DNA from: Hybos culiciformis
Taxonomy: Eukaryota > Arthropoda > Insecta > Diptera > Hybotidae
Reading direction: 5' to 3'
Assembly (NCBI GenBank): GCA_964007475.1
Contig: OZ023273.1
Span: 119,583,812 to 119,647,811, forward strand
DNA length: 64,000 bases
This document shows, piece after piece, positions 1-14,100 of this stretch (within the stretch, counting starts at the first letter, position 1; each line of letters opens with the position of its first letter). A program made the translations under genes and the position numbers. Under the pieces are notes generated by a model that ran no database searches, was not told where the DNA came from, and saw only the letters and a program-made list of their open reading frames with translations.

Positions 1-1587
1 CACCACATCTATGGACCCTTTTTTATGTATCGGAAAAATAACTGACCTCCTGAAGGAGTTCGGAATATCACCAGTTGAAAAAATTCTATTATATAACTGA
101 GTCAAACAACAAATAAATTTATCTGAGGAACTTTTAAAGAATTCATACGGCACCCCATCGATTCCCGGGGCCTTACCATTTTTTGCAGCTTTTAAAATAC
201 TACTTACTTCGGCTTCACTAATGCTAGCATCAAGATTTTCATCAAGTACAAGAGGTTCTGCATAGTAGTACGAGATAGAGACATTCTCCAGATATAATAG
301 TTTCTGAAAATATTCAGCCAGGTCATTTTCACTAATATCCGGCGCTATTCTAAACTTAACTCCGTTTATTTTTCTTGTTACTCTCCAAAATTCTGCAGTA
401 TTTTTAGTCGCAGTAAGTGCTTTAACCATTTTGACTTCTTTCTTCAATTTCTTTTCTCGACAAAGGCGTTTATATTTACGATTAACATCAAAGTACCAAG
501 CTTTAAAATTGCAGTCAAGAGTACTTCGCCACATTGACAGCAAAGCAAAAGATTTCTTACGAAGTTTGTGGCATTCGAAATCAAACCAGTCATTTTCAAA
601 TTTGACAGGAGACTGACTCTGATTAGGTACACTATTTTTTATACATGTAACTAACTGATCAGATAATTCACTTGTATTATTACTATCCGAAACCCCAAAA
701 CCGTGCAAACAATCGTCTAGTTTTTGTTGATAATTCACTAAATTAATAACAGACCATCCTAGTTTTGGCATACAAGGAATTTCACACGAATAGTTCTGTT
801 GGTAATTTTTAAAAGTAACAACAATTGGCATATGATCTGAAAAATGTTTTAAATCAACCTTAAATTCCGAAATTTTTTCTAGCCAAGCGCCTTTTACCAC
901 ACAGTAATCAATCACAGATTCACCTTGATGACTCATAAAAGTATGTAAACCTCCTAGGTCTCCTAAAGTGCTACCATTTAATATAAATAAATCATGTAAT
1001 TGGAAAAAATCCAATAATTGCCTACCTTTACTATTAACAATTTTATCTTCTGAGTTTCTGACTTCCAATAACATTTGATTTAATGGTTGTGTAGATATTT
1101 TTATCTGTTCACTTCCCAATCGTGCATTAAAGTCGCCTATTAGCATAATATTCTCATGCATAGTTTCAGCAACAAATGAATTTAACTGAGCAAAATCACT
1201 CTCCCATCCACTACAATTCAAGTACAGAGGAACTATTATTAGACTTTGATTGCTATTATCAATTTTTAAGTATGTATTTTCTAAAAAATTCATGCTGTGT
1301 CCATAAAGATTTTTAAATCCATAAACACACCCTCCACTAGCACGACCTTTCAGAAACATTTTTTTCGCCGAAATCCAAAACAGAGTAAATCCTTCAAAAT
1401 ATTTCTCATACTCGCTATAATTATCTGACAAAACATGAGTTTCAAACAGAAAAAATATATCGAAATCTTTTATATATTTAAAAAAATCTATTAAAATTAA
1501 TTTACTTTTTAACCCAAAAATATTATATGCTAAAATTTTAAATTTTAAAAACAAAGTTTCAGAAACAGAGCTAACGGCGGCTAAATC
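1..1587 (-). CDS. LINE ORF2: endonuclease / reverse transcriptase, partial (3' end outside window)
   Basis: The translation is open for 529 codons and leaves the window in frame. An exonuclease-endonuclease-phosphatase fold can be recognised by its landmarks in order: ILAYNIFGLKSK near residues 18-29 (catalytic Asn), LFETHV near 47-52 (metal-binding Glu), GDFNARLG, VIDYCVVKG and SDHMPI (the SDH catalytic motif). A linker rich in basic residues and Trp follows. The reverse transcriptase then begins with NGKAPGIDGVPYEFF and RRSVIFPIHKKGS, which are its first conserved blocks; the catalytic YxDD block is beyond the edge. In this class the protein nicks the target and primes cDNA synthesis from the element's own RNA. 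The first Met in frame after the upstream TAG is at about residue 77, inside the endonuclease and after two catalytic residues, so normal initiation there would give a crippled enzyme. The start is therefore unresolved. Confidence 0.88.
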
Positions 1588-2184
1588 CTATTTACGACTT
1601 TGATTTCTAGTATTGTCGCTGAACGACGCATTACTAGTTGACATTTTTGAACTACGGCTGGCTGACGCAATGTTGATTGACTTTGTTGACATTTCTAAAT
1701 CAGCTGAATTTGTTTTGAATTTTAAACCTACATCATTATCGTAATTAGAATTTATTTCAATTTCACCAAACAAATTCTTTAAAACAACATTTCCATCAGT
1801 GCCATCACAAATCAACTCTAACTTATTATTCAAACTGAAGACTTTATTTTGAGCCACCAAAACATCACTTCTTACTTGAGCTCGAACATTTGGATACTTT
1901 TCAAGGATGGTTTTTTTAATTTGAAATAAAATTCGCCTTTTCTTCTGAGTAATCTTTGTAAAATCCTTCTGAATAAAAACTCCAGAATTTCTCAATTTGT
2001 TGGAATTCCGAAGCATTTTATGTACATTTCCTCTTGTGCCAGCATCAATTAAAAACTTAGTAATTTGACCATTTTCATAAATTTTATTTTCCAGTTTGGC
2101 CACATTTGAAGTTTCAAGCAACAGAGTGCAAATACTATTAATTTTTTCTGAAATGTGATTTTTGTATGAAAAGCTTATTCGACC
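1588..2184 (-). pseudogene. LINE ORF1-type fragment, N-terminus missing, ends at an in-frame TAG
   Basis: About 198 codons are open before the TAG at 1588-1590. The central part, including SGVFIQKDFTKITQKKRR followed by an acidic/hydrophobic strand pattern, resembles the C-terminal domain of L1-like ORF1 proteins, which bind RNA and act as chaperones. The tail is rich in Ser, Asn and Thr. No ATG precedes this region in frame: the open frame starts after a TAA at 2185-2187 and its earliest start-like codon is TTG at 2121. This fits a 5'-truncated copy rather than a functional ORF. ORF2 continues in the same frame straight after the TAG, so the two parts may once have formed a single polyprotein. 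Confidence 0.7.
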
Positions 2185-5100
2185 TTAATACATAGACAAA
2201 TTTGATGTTTCGTCTTTTAAATAGAGAAGTCAGTGCTTTTATATTAAAAAAAATTATTTATATACATATTAATTATGTAAGTACTTTTATACATATATAT
2301 TTCAGTACATAAACTTTAATTCAAAATTAAAATAATTTTCATAATAAAAATATAATATTTTTTAATAATTTTTTTTATGTTCAGTTATTATTAATCATTT
2401 TGCATAATTTATTTTTTAATTTGGCAATCAAGTCCTAACAAAAAAAAAGAAAAAGTACTATGGTAACTTATCTAATAAAATATGAAAAATTGAAGAACAT
2501 TGTGATTAAAATCTACAGAGCATATATGATTTTTGAAAACATTGAAAGAATTTAGATGATTTCAAGGTTTTAGGATAGAAATTAAAAAAAATAATAATAA
2601 AGTAATCATAAATTAAAACAATTTCTTGACTTCAAAACCTTTGGAAGCTGAAAAACATTTTGAATTTTCATATAATATGTGTATAATATATGCCATGCCT
2701 ATATATACAAATTTTTGTGTTTTCAAAGTTTTAGGACCGAAATTAAAAAAAAAATTTAAGTATGTAATCATAAAAACTGTTGTAATTTGTAAATACTTCT
2801 GATAACAACCTCCAATACCATTAAAACACTACCTTGACTCAAAAAAAAGAAAACTTTGGAAATTAAAACCCATTTTGAAAATTTCATTTATATATTGTGT
2901 ATAATATTATATTATCTTATTATATAAATTACTGTTTTTACATATTATGCATATATGTATGTACGTAATATCAAATAATAAACGAACGTTCGAGTTTTTA
3001 GAAAACTTTTTAATTCTGTTGAATAAAATATTAAGGGAATTTGTTTTTATGAATAAAAAAGTTATAATTAATGTAATCTTTCATTTTTAATCAAATTAAT
3101 AGACTTTAACTATATGGTGATTTCAGGGTATATTTTATCTGAAATTTTATATATATTCATTCTCTTGTTAGAATAAAATTTTATTATGATCCCTTGAATA
3201 AAACGGCACATATTTTGTTTTTACCTGATAATAGCTCGTATTTTCTGCTTTTGTAAATATAATTTTCCTTTAGGGTGTTATTTTTCAAGTGTAAAAATGA
3301 ATTTTGTATGATATATATTTGTTTGTATATTTATGTATGTTTTATTTTTACAAAAAAAAAAAAAAATTAATAAAATAAAAATCAAAACAAAAAATTATGA
3401 AGGATTGCATAAACTCGAATTAGTATATTTTTTAAAGATTGAGAAAATTTAAATTCTTGGCTTATTATTACAATTTTTCAAAAAAACTTCTTTTGTATTT
3501 ATATTAAAATAAAAGTTTGATTTAGTAAAAACATTTTAGTATTAAATCATTGAATTTCTCAACATAGATAAATTATCAATCACCATTTGGAGTAAAAGCC
3601 AATTTTTGTTTTTTCCTTGTTGCAATATCAATTTCAAATATTACGCAATAAAGATGCAATTCAAACCCACATCCATGTAACCAAAGAAAGCTGGCGTTAA
3701 AACGTAAAAAAAAAAAAAAAATGTTAATAAAAATAAAAACTAAATAATATAATATTATCTCAGAATTAATTTTTCTTCAAAATTTGATAACCTGAATTTA
3801 TATTTTAATGCATGCAAAAAATATAGTGTAACAGATTTCTACAGAACTCACGACGAGAAAAATTAAAACCAAAAAAAAATCCATTAAATTTTTTTTTTAT
3901 CTTCAGAGAAAGGATATAACTACACATATTTTCCATATTAGAGTTGCCTTTATAATATTATGTATATGTGCATCATTTTCACAAACGCCCTGGAGGTCTT
4001 AGAACTACACAATGTGAAAATATATATACCAGCTACAAATATATATAAAGTACATGAAAAATGCAAATTATTATGATTTTTTTTTATTCCTTTTTTTGCT
4101 TTTTTCATTCATTTAAAATGTTACAGTTAATTAAAAGGAAATTTAATGCAAATATTTGTTATTTTAATAACTTAAAAAAAAAAAAAAAAAATGGAAAATA
4201 AAAAAAACAAAAAAAAAAGTTGAAGATATTGTACTCTGTTTTATCGAATTAATGAAGGTATTTAGAAGAATGTTTATTACACATTTTCCATTATATTTTT
4301 AATACAAAAAAAATTTGCATAATTAAATACAGATCTCATCTGTTCATGACTTACTCAATGATTCTTATCGTAATTATAAAATTAAAATTATATGTATATA
4401 TAGATACAATAATAATATTTTTTATTATTATATGTATACGTAAATAGTGAAAAGAAAAGTTAGTTATACAATAATATAATATTTAAAGATGAAGAATAGT
4501 CAGCTTTTCGTCCTTAAAAAGAATAACTAATAGTTTTCGGTATTGAGTTTTATACGAATTTTCTACAAAGTTTATTATTATTATTTATTATTATTAATTT
4601 GAATTTATTATAATGAATTATATACAAATTCTTAAGTCTGGATCTTAGATGCCTTAGAACCTATCGGTAGCGCAGATTTTATTTTTCACAGTCAACAAAC
4701 GGTAGATTCACAGAGTCCTATGAAATATTCTTTAAATATAAAATCAACGTAAATCAAATCAAGGACATTATAAATTTAATTCTAAGAGTAATTTAAATTG
4801 TTTCAAAAAAAAAAAAAAAATGAAGAAATTAACATCAAAAACTATTGCAACAGAATTGCAATTTTTACAAAAGATTTAATTTTTGCTGCAATCGAATTAG
4901 ATTTTCTTTTTAAACATTCTATACTAACCGGTATAAATTAGAAGAGAATGTGTTTGAACATTTTGTAGATAATTAATTTTTTTTTTTTAATTTTCGATAG
5001 AATGTTATGTGTAATACTTTTATTGACAGTTTTGAAAATTAAAATCTTGTTTTTTCGATGAAATCAACAAAAACTTAAGTATAATTCCATTCTATGATTA

Positions 5101-7748
5101 TTTTATATATATACAAAGTATTTATATTTAAACAAGAAGAAAAATAACATTTTAACAAGTTTAAAATTCCTTTGGTATTAAAAAAGAGGAAATATAACCT
5201 TTGTTTTATATTTTGTAAAGGGAATATCATATTATAATTACATAAATAATGAAAGGAAATAATTTTGTCAAACTAAGTACTTAAAAATTTTGTTATATTA
5301 TAAAGTGGAATTTTTTATTTTTTTATGTGGTGTGTATTTTAAATGAAAGAGCGTCAGAAAGTTTTGCTTTTAAAAAACATTCCACATTTTAAAATGACTA
5401 TAAAATATGACAGAATAACATAAAGTTTTTATCCCATAAACTTTGGGGTTTTTGAAAAATTAAATTATGTTCAAATTTTTTTGGATCCTTTTCAATTTTT
5501 TTCTTTCTAAGGACAACGATATTATATTATATAAATAGTAAATTGAGAAATTGTAAATAATATTGAAATTGATAATTTCATGACATGATCGACAAAATCG
5601 GCTATTAATATATTCACTTATATTATTTGGCCGAGGGCAATCGAAAATTTTAAATTACAATAAAAATTTTAAATTACAATAAATATTTATACATTTTATT
5701 AAATTATGTAGGAAATGAAATTTGTGATTTAAAAAACTGATCTAAAAAATTTAATATATGTATTTCAGCGTTAAAACTTGACTATCGATTATGTTTAAAA
5801 AAAAAAATCGAAAAGTTTGAATTCTATACGAAAAAATTGTTAATTTATAATTCTATAAGATATATGGTATTCGAAAAGTGTGTAGAAATTTATAGGACTA
5901 ATAGGGTTGCAGTATACGGATATAAGTTATATCTTACACAAAAATGTATGTTGTTTCTCCAAAAAAGATTTTTATGGCATGTTATCAAAAAAAAGTATAC
6001 ATCATATAATTAAATATTCATTATGGATAGGATGACCTTCAAAATAGACTCTAAAAATAAAGATTAAAAATATTTTTTTCTTATAATGAAAATAATTTTA
6101 TTTCATATTAATTGATCAATCCTTCAAGACAATCTCTTGAAGTTAAGTATTTTTATTCAAGATTTAGTGTCAATGTGGTTAATTTGCGTGAACTGCGGAG
6201 TAAAAAAATCAAAATCGAAATCGAAATAGTTTAATTGTTATTCTCAAAAGTCATTGGCATCAAAAGAAAAAAAAATTTCCTATAAATAAATTGTATTTTT
6301 ATTTCAAATTTTCAATAAAAATGTCTTTCTAATATTTTATTTAAAATTAATCAATAATAATTAAATTTTTTATTTAAAAATAAAATTTATAAAGTTAAAA
6401 TTATTTTAACTTTTACGACAGGTTGTTAAATTTCGTTTCAAGTCATTTAGTATAACACATTTCATAGAATTTAACTTTGTACGTCGCGGCGTAAAAGTAA
6501 TAAAAATGTATGGACACTAACTCCTCTATATTGGTTAAAATAGCTTCATTTGATAATTTATTTAAATTTCATTCACAAATTTTGATATTAAAAATTTTAT
6601 TTGTCTATCAATTTCCAAAAAATAATTTAAAGCTTTGTATTAAAGTAAAGTAAACTTAAAGAGTTGTGGATTTTTTGCTTCAAGGCATTGCACAGTGTAA
6701 TTATATTCGATTACACATTATTGCATACCTAGTTTTGGAAAGTTAATCGCATACTACTTTCGGTACAAATATAATTATTAGTGTATAAGGATCTTTAATT
6801 AGGAAGATGAATGATGAAACTCTTATAAATTTATGATTTGGTTATAAATTGTTTTATATAGTATTCTATAATTTAGATTCAAATTCTTTGGAATTGTAAA
6901 ACATTGTAAAATAGAAAATTTCATGTTTTTGAACACTCAAAATGACAGAAACAAAAATATTAGAGGTTTATTTAAGAAATATATAATATAAGTATATGAT
7001 ATGTAAATTCGGCTGAGCTATTCCATTTTTATACCTCCACGAATTTTTCTTGCAATTCTTATCACACATATCTAACGTATCATATACCGGAATTTTTATC
7101 ACTTTTGGGTTTTAGGATATCATTAAGAATTACATCTTAATAATTTTTAAATTATTATTATTATTATTTTTTTGTTAACAATTTTTCATTCATTTTTTTT
7201 TTCCTTTTAAAAGCTTTATTAAAAATTTATCAAGAAATGGATATAAAATTTGTTGTAGAAGATATTCATCTAATGTAATACATTTAAAAAAATAAAAAAA
7301 ATTCTGCTCTCCACTTTATATCCAAAAATATTTACTCACATTTTATTAGAAACACATTTGAAGTATAAAAATTTATAATTTCAAATAAACTGGTGAAAGC
7401 CTCCACTTAATTCCTAAGTATAATTTTTATTTACAATGAATTAAAAATATATACAATATATATATATATGTAATTTAATTCTCAGAGTTCGATTATGTTC
7501 ATGCAAACATGCTATTTTTGTACTTAAAACGTGAATTTTTGTCATTCGCTTAACATACTAATAAATCGACATATTCTTGGTGCTATTTCCTGCTTAAGAT
7601 ATCTTTTACAATTTATGAGAGAGAAAATAGTCGTCCATAGATATTACGTGCCTGCAGTCCTATATTAAATAATAAGAATAATATCAGCTTTTCAAAAAAT
7701 CGTGTATTTTAATTTAATAAATATATATTCTATTCCATGCCGGCATAG
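2185..7748. other. Gene-free A/T-rich stretch
   Basis: I see no supportable gene here. The stretch is dominated by A and T homopolymers of 8-17 bases and short microsatellites, for example TTA repeats at 4571-4597 and ATT repeats at 7151-7167. The only structured element is the diverged duplication at 2560-2908. It could be intergenic or intronic; the sequence does not tell which. Confidence 0.6.
2560..2908. repeat. Diverged tandem duplication, two copies
   Basis: Copy 1 (2560-2690) and copy 2 (2721-2908) share, in the same order, TTTCAAGGTTTTAGGA or TTTCAAAGTTTTAGGA, then AAATTAAAAAAA, GTAATCATAAA, TTGACT, CTTTGGAA, CATTTTGAA and GTGTATAATAT. Copy 2 has roughly 40 extra bases in the middle. 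No coding potential is visible. The divergence suggests an old duplication. Confidence 0.6.
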
Positions 7749-7756
7749 GTCACTAC

Positions 7757-8135
7757 TAGAGTCTCTGTTTCTCGCCTGTGTCATTTCTCGTCGAGACAAG
7801 ACTTCTCGACCAAATTCCTTCGAGATCTCGAGAAATCTCGAGAAATTTTTTTTACTTATAAAAATATAAAGTGAACCTGATTTCTTTAACCGTTGTCAAA
7901 ATTAAATTAAAATATCCTGAAATTTAGAACAATTTAAATAATTATTTTATTTTTTATCACCAGAAAACCGTACTACGTACTAGATTTAAGATATTTTTAT
8001 AAATAATTTTACAAAAATTCGTTAAAACTAAATTTTTTTGCATGCTTGTCTCGGCGAGAAGGAACATCATTTCTCGACGAGACGACATATTAAAAAAATG
8101 ACATTCTCGCGAGAAATCTCGAGACAGAGACTCTA
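7757..8135. mobile_element. Short non-autonomous hAT-like element (MITE) rich in CTCGAGA motifs
   Basis: The ends are inverted copies of TAGAGTCTCTGT (7757 onward and ending at 8135), a hAT-like TAGNG terminus. Flanking octamers GTCACTAC (7749-7756) and GTCCCTAT (8136-8143) match at 6 of 8 positions, as expected for an 8-bp target-site duplication that has since diverged. The two subterminal regions are packed with palindromic TCTCGAGA and TCTCGACGAGA motifs in both orientations, while the centre is ordinary A/T-rich sequence. No ORF. The words GCATAGG and CCTATGC just outside are also inverted, so the true ends could lie a few bases further out. Confidence 0.7.
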
Positions 8136-8143
8136 GTCCCTAT

Positions 8144-11100
8144 GCTGATGAGCTATAGTCCTCATTTTACAACGAGTGCAATTTTAAACTTTCATACAAA
8201 TTTCTATCTCAATTGGAAAGAAAATTTCGGAAAATTTTTTAATAATTTTTGTATTTAGAGAATTTTAGTCCTTTGTGTCTTGTATTCACCATTTTAATAC
8301 TAGCTAATAATCAGATTAGGGCTGAAAGATCCATTTAAGTGCTCCCTTAAGTTCCAAATTAAAAAGCTTCCAAAGGATATTAGTTAATATAGTTATTCCT
8401 AAATCACATACGGTTTTTTTTTTTTAACAAATAGTATATTCCTAATTTTTTTAGAGGTGGAGTTGCTAAAAGAAATCCTTCAAAAAAAAAAACATATAAA
8501 TTTTTATTTTTAAGTATTCTTACACGTTTTTACACGAAAAATTACAAAACCAAAAATTACTTTTCCATTAAAAATTGGAAATATTTGGGAATAAGAAAAA
8601 TGGCATGTGTTTTTAAACACGTTTTTATCCGTTTTTCTTGGGAAACATAGAATAACTTTTTCGTTATTTAGTATTCGAAGTGCATAAGATTTTTTTTTTA
8701 TTATTTTATTTGTTAAACATTTTCTTCCTTTTTACAATTATTTACAGTGAAAGAATTTTAATTTTTTATTTTCATCTTGATAAAAATGAAATTCAATTAC
8801 TTAAAAAAAATAAAAAAAAGAATCAATAAAACAAACATTTCAAATTTTCGATATCATATAAATAAAAAAATAAAAAAAAAAATTTGTGTTACTTTTTTAC
8901 GCAACAAAGGATCATTTAATAATTATGTAAATTCCATTTTATTATTTTTTGTCGATGCTGGTGATAAAAACTCTTCAATCTGACCTTATCTGTATTTTGG
9001 TTTTCAATTTTAATTTTTTTTTTTTAATTTTTTATTTAAACAAACTTTTTGAGCTGTTTTTTAGTTCGACACCGTGTTGAATTTAAATGATAACATTATA
9101 AAGTTCATCTGTACTCATCGATGAAAATAATTAACCACCAACTGTTTCGAATAAATTTTTGTGATTTTATTCATTTCATAAATTTTCTGAATATACACTG
9201 AAAATTAAAATTTTTGACCGCTAGGGAAAATCTGCAGGAAATTTATTGATGAATTATCTTTTATTTTAATGTTTAAAATTATTTTTGTTATAACCTGAAA
9301 ATTGGACAGTATGTGGAAAAGAGTTTTCAGAAAGTGTAAAAACTGTCAGCAGTTACGAATGTGTTGAAATTTCAAGCTGAAATAGAAATAAAGCATAAAT
9401 TTTTGAAAAATTTTCATAAAATTACTGGAAAATGAGATTGTCGTATTTTTGTTTTGTTTCAGTGTGCATTGAAAATATTTTTCATGGGGAAAAACCAATA
9501 TCGATTGGATACTTTTTTTATGCTAATTTGTTTTTTTTTTCACAAAGGTAAAAAAATGGTGAAGTTAGTCAGTGAAAAATTAAGGTTTATCAAAGGTTGT
9601 GTTACCAGAGTTAACCATTTGTATGTTAATGTCTTAAAAATATGTTACAAAAGTTAATTTTCCAACCAAGTACCTTTTACCTTAATAATAATAATAATTA
9701 TTCTATACCAAAGTTATTAAAACTTCTAAATTTTAATAAGGAAGCCAAATTCAACATTTTGTGTATTGAATCAATAAAGTTCGATTTGAAATATATATAT
9801 AAAATTATGGTATTTTTATTTAGATTTTTCTTTTATGGTCATAAAAAAAGTATGCTACTATTGATAACTGAAACAATAGTTTTTCTTATTAACTTTATTT
9901 AATGTTATATATAGGCTTGTCGTTGTTTCAAAACTTAGCCTTATTAAAAATATTTATAAACTACTTAATTATTCTTATTAAAATATAAAGAAACTTTGAA
10001 CTATAAAAATTCAATAAATTTATTATTAAATTTTCAATTAAATCTAGTGTTTTTTAAGTTTTAACTATATACTTGTACCTATTTTACATGAACGAAAATA
10101 TTTTTTTTTTGATCAACTGAAATAAAATAAATGTATATTTCAAAGTCTGAGGTTTTGTAACGTTACTTGTTAATGATATAAGAAGAGTATATGAATTTTT
10201 CAACATATACTTCTACTCAATATTTAAAGATTTTTATCATCATCAATAATGTATCTTGATGGTTTTTTTTTTTTCGCAATAGAAAAAAAAAATTGTATAT
10301 GTATAAGAAAATTTTTGGAAGAAAATAATAAATGTTTTCATGTCTAATCAAAAATATCTACAAAAATGTACACATAAATATACAACATGCATATATAATT
10401 TTCACATTTATAACCCTATCAGTTTTTTTTTTTTTTCCACAACTCCATATTTAAGTTGTTTGTAAGTTTCTCCCCTTATCTCGAAATTTTCATTTCAAGT
10501 TTTCCTTTAACGAAATTGAATAAATTATTATATCTACTTAATTTTTTGTGTATATACACATAAAATATTTATATTGTAAAATTTAATTTTTATGTTTATA
10601 GTTTTTTAATGAAAATATTTTTCTTTAATGGGAAAAAATCAAAGAAAAAAAAAAATTTTTTTTTTTATTTAAATGTTTATTGATAAATAAATATTATTTT
10701 TTGCATTTTTTTTTTTGATATAATATTTGAGTAATAAAAAGAAAATTTCGTCTTCCAAAGTAAAGGAAAATTTTTGTATGTCTTCAATTTGTTAAAATTG
10801 TTGTTTAACTATACTCGTATCATTTGAATATTTTAATATATTTTAAGGTTTAAATAGTTTATAAGATAGGATCTAGTACAAATCTGTACATTTTTTGAGT
10901 ATATGTACAGTTAAATTTGGGAAAAATAGAAACGAAAAGTGTCAAAATTAACGTTAATGAGATAAGATTCCGTAGTTCTCTTCCGATTCGAAACAATTGA
11001 TTTACTAAATAAAAATAATAATATAATGGTTATTGATACTGATATCCTTTTTATTATTTAATAAAAAATTATATAAAATAATTCCATTATTTCGAGAACA

Positions 11101-14100
11101 TTTTAATGTTTTTATTTTATTTTTATAGATTGGACTTTTTTTTTCATTGTTAAACTATAAAAAATTTTTTTTATAGCAATAATAAATTTTAAACCAAAAT
11201 GTAATTGTATCTTATTTTTTTTATTATTATTTTCAAATAAAATTTTTCCAATAAAAAAAAAAGGCAAGAATGATTTTAAATTAAAAATTAATTAAAAAAA
11301 AAGGTAAAAAATCGAACCCAGAACTGGCTCCATCGAGTTATAAAATTAAATAATCCGTATAGTGCAGTGAGAATGTTTAAGACCTGCTTTTTAAGACCTT
11401 AAAAAATGATTAAACTCATTTCTGGATAAGGATAAGGATGGTCCTTAGTCTTTTATAAATAAATATATAATAAAATCGTAAAAATATTTATATACCACCT
11501 ATGTATTTAAAAAAAGGAATGAATTTGGAAAAACCCTTAAGTTTTTTCCTCAGAAAGTAATTTATTTATTTTAGGTAAAGGAAATTAATGAAAATAAGAA
11601 GTTTTTTCTCTGGAAAATTTTCTAATAAAAAATAATGATGTCCAAATATTTTCATTTTTCAATTTATTTAATGATATCATTATCAAGATGAAGTTGTTTT
11701 TTTTTTTTATTTTTTTTTTGAAAATTTTCAAGCTGTGAATTTTAAAAGAGGGAGTTTGAAAAGGATTCGAAATAACAAGGAAATTGGTTTTTTTTTTTTC
11801 AATAATAATGACCAACATAATGGTTATATTGAGGGTTTTTCATAGATTTCAAACGCAAATTATATTTGTGTATTGATTTAAAAGATATAAGATGTTGCGT
11901 ACATTATTTTTAATTAAAAAAAAAAAATTAAAATGAATGTGGTCAAAAATTTCAAAGATCAAATCAAATTTATCGATAGTTTATTATAATGATATTTCTA
12001 TATAAATTAATTATGGTAAATGTTTGTTTTCATTTTATGATTTAAATATGCTAGTAATAATTAGATGTGAAATAAACATTCAAATAAATATATTTCTAAT
12101 TGTATTGCGACCTTAATATCAACCTAAAATAAATAATTTTCCGGTCATACAAAATTAGACCGTAAATGATCGTAAATGTCATTTATTCCACAATTTTAAC
12201 AGAAATTCCAGATACTTGCTCTTAAAAGTATATCTACGATTTTCTACAGATGAATATTTAAATATTAACCTGCAAAAATAGTTATATGAAAAAAATTTGC
12301 AATTGAAAAATATGGAAAATGTTCCAAAGCTTAAGTAATTCCATGTCTAACATAATTGTTATACAAAAAAAAAATTTAGGGGTTTGATAAGTTCAAAGAT
12401 AAGAAAAAATAATAAAACATGATACATGGTAGATGAATTTTATTCTTCAATTTTTCATTTCAAAATGATTTGTATGAAAATTTTTTTTGTGAATAAAAAT
12501 ATCATATCATGTTACTTTAAAAAATATGTCATTGAGCTTTGAGAAAATTAAATTTTCAAAAAAAAAAAAAGAAATAAAATCTTGTTATCGCTTTGACAGT
12601 GAAATATTGTGTTGAAAAAATTATTATTTTAAAGTTAAAAAGTCTTGGTCCCATCTAAACCTTTCCAATAAAAAGATACTTTTTTTTTTTTTGTAAAAGT
12701 AGAAAAATCAAAAAAAAAAAAAAAAACATGAAACTTATCATAAACATTTTTTTTAAATTTAAAATGTAAATTTATCAAAAAGTATATGTTATTGCTATTT
12801 TCACTAAAACTTCATCATTTTACAATTTCTTATCTCAAAGAATTATTTTCATTTTTGCGACATCCACATAATTGGAAAATATGAAATATTTATTATGTTA
12901 GGAGAAATTTGCGCAAACCGTGTTGCGAATGACGTAGTGTGCATGTGTAATGAAGTAATCTCACTAAAAAAGTAGTAATTTAAAAAGTTTCGACGAGAAG
13001 AAGTTGTGGATTTAGGAATTTATATGTGGAAGATCCAAAATAATTTGCTACTGCTATCGACTCGTAAATCTGAGTTTTTTTTATGTTAATTGTACCAAAA
13101 GAGAGTTTTTATCCATTCAAACCATGGCGTATTGATTTTAGGGTTTTATTGTCCTTTTTATTCTACAAAATAAATAATACCTTAAAATATTTCGATTTTA
13201 TTGTACAATTTTATTTTTGTGTTAATAATAGCGTAATAAAATATACGCCAGCCCACAATATTCCAATGCTTAGTTATTTAGATATTTAATGGAAATGAAT
13301 GAAAACAATTATTTTATTATCCACATTCGGAATTTTGAGAATATAGATCTTTCAAATATCTTTATCGACGACAACGTAAAATCAATAAAAGTTTGGGCGC
13401 ATATGTTTTTATGTCTCTTTTATTTATTTTTATTTTTTTTTTATGTTTGACGTTGATGTTTTTATGAAGATTCTAAAATATCTACCTGAATTTTTTTTTA
13501 TTTATTTATTTTTTTGATATACGTGAATAAATGTCACCCCATATCTTGTAAATAAATTTCGCTGCAGAGGCGTCAAATTAATTTATATTGTATACTTTTA
13601 TTGTACTTGATTTGATATGAGCATAGAATTAAGCAATAAAGAAAAATTTAAATTAATATCGTCATAAACAAGGAAACTTAGAAAATTTTCATAAGGATAA
13701 AAATAGAAAATTTTGAAAATTTTACGGATGTTGATAAAAGCATAAATTAATTTGATTTGAATTTCTAATCAATTCAGTTTCATTTAAATTGTTTGCTTTT
13801 TCTAGTAATTTTTTTATTCGATGATTATTAGCTCTTCAAAGCTTTGAATACTTGAGATTATTTTAAAAGCTTACGTTTTATAACGAATGGTTAAAAAGTG
13901 TACCCACGAAAAAAAAACAGAACGGGTGAAGAAAATGAAAAAATGAAAACTTGATTTAATCTTGGGCAAAAAACTTATGACGAATGGGATTAAAAAATTA
14001 AAATTTAAATTATATTTTACAAAAAACTTTCCTGACACAATTATATATTTCTGTCATATATTTTTATATTCAATGTACATACATTTACCAATATTAAGTA

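Larger units (their letters stand above)
1..2184 (-). mobile_element. LINE (non-LTR retrotransposon), 5'-truncated, continues beyond window start
   Basis: On the minus strand one reading frame stays open from 2184 to base 1 except for a single TAG at 1588-1590. The part before the TAG resembles the C-terminal nucleic-acid-binding region of LINE ORF1 proteins. The part after it is an apurinic-type endonuclease followed by the start of a reverse transcriptase. No ATG begins the open frame; it starts directly after an in-frame TAA at 2185-2187, and the sequence beyond has the A/T-rich character of the flanks, so the 5' end was probably lost at insertion. The 3' end, with the remaining reverse transcriptase and tail, lies outside the window. 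Apart from the TAG the frame has no interruptions, which suggests a fairly young insertion. Confidence 0.9.

Noticed and set aside
11300..11375. Minus-strand tRNA or SINE around a TGGGTTCGAT word
   Set aside because: No A box at the right distance and no arms that pair.
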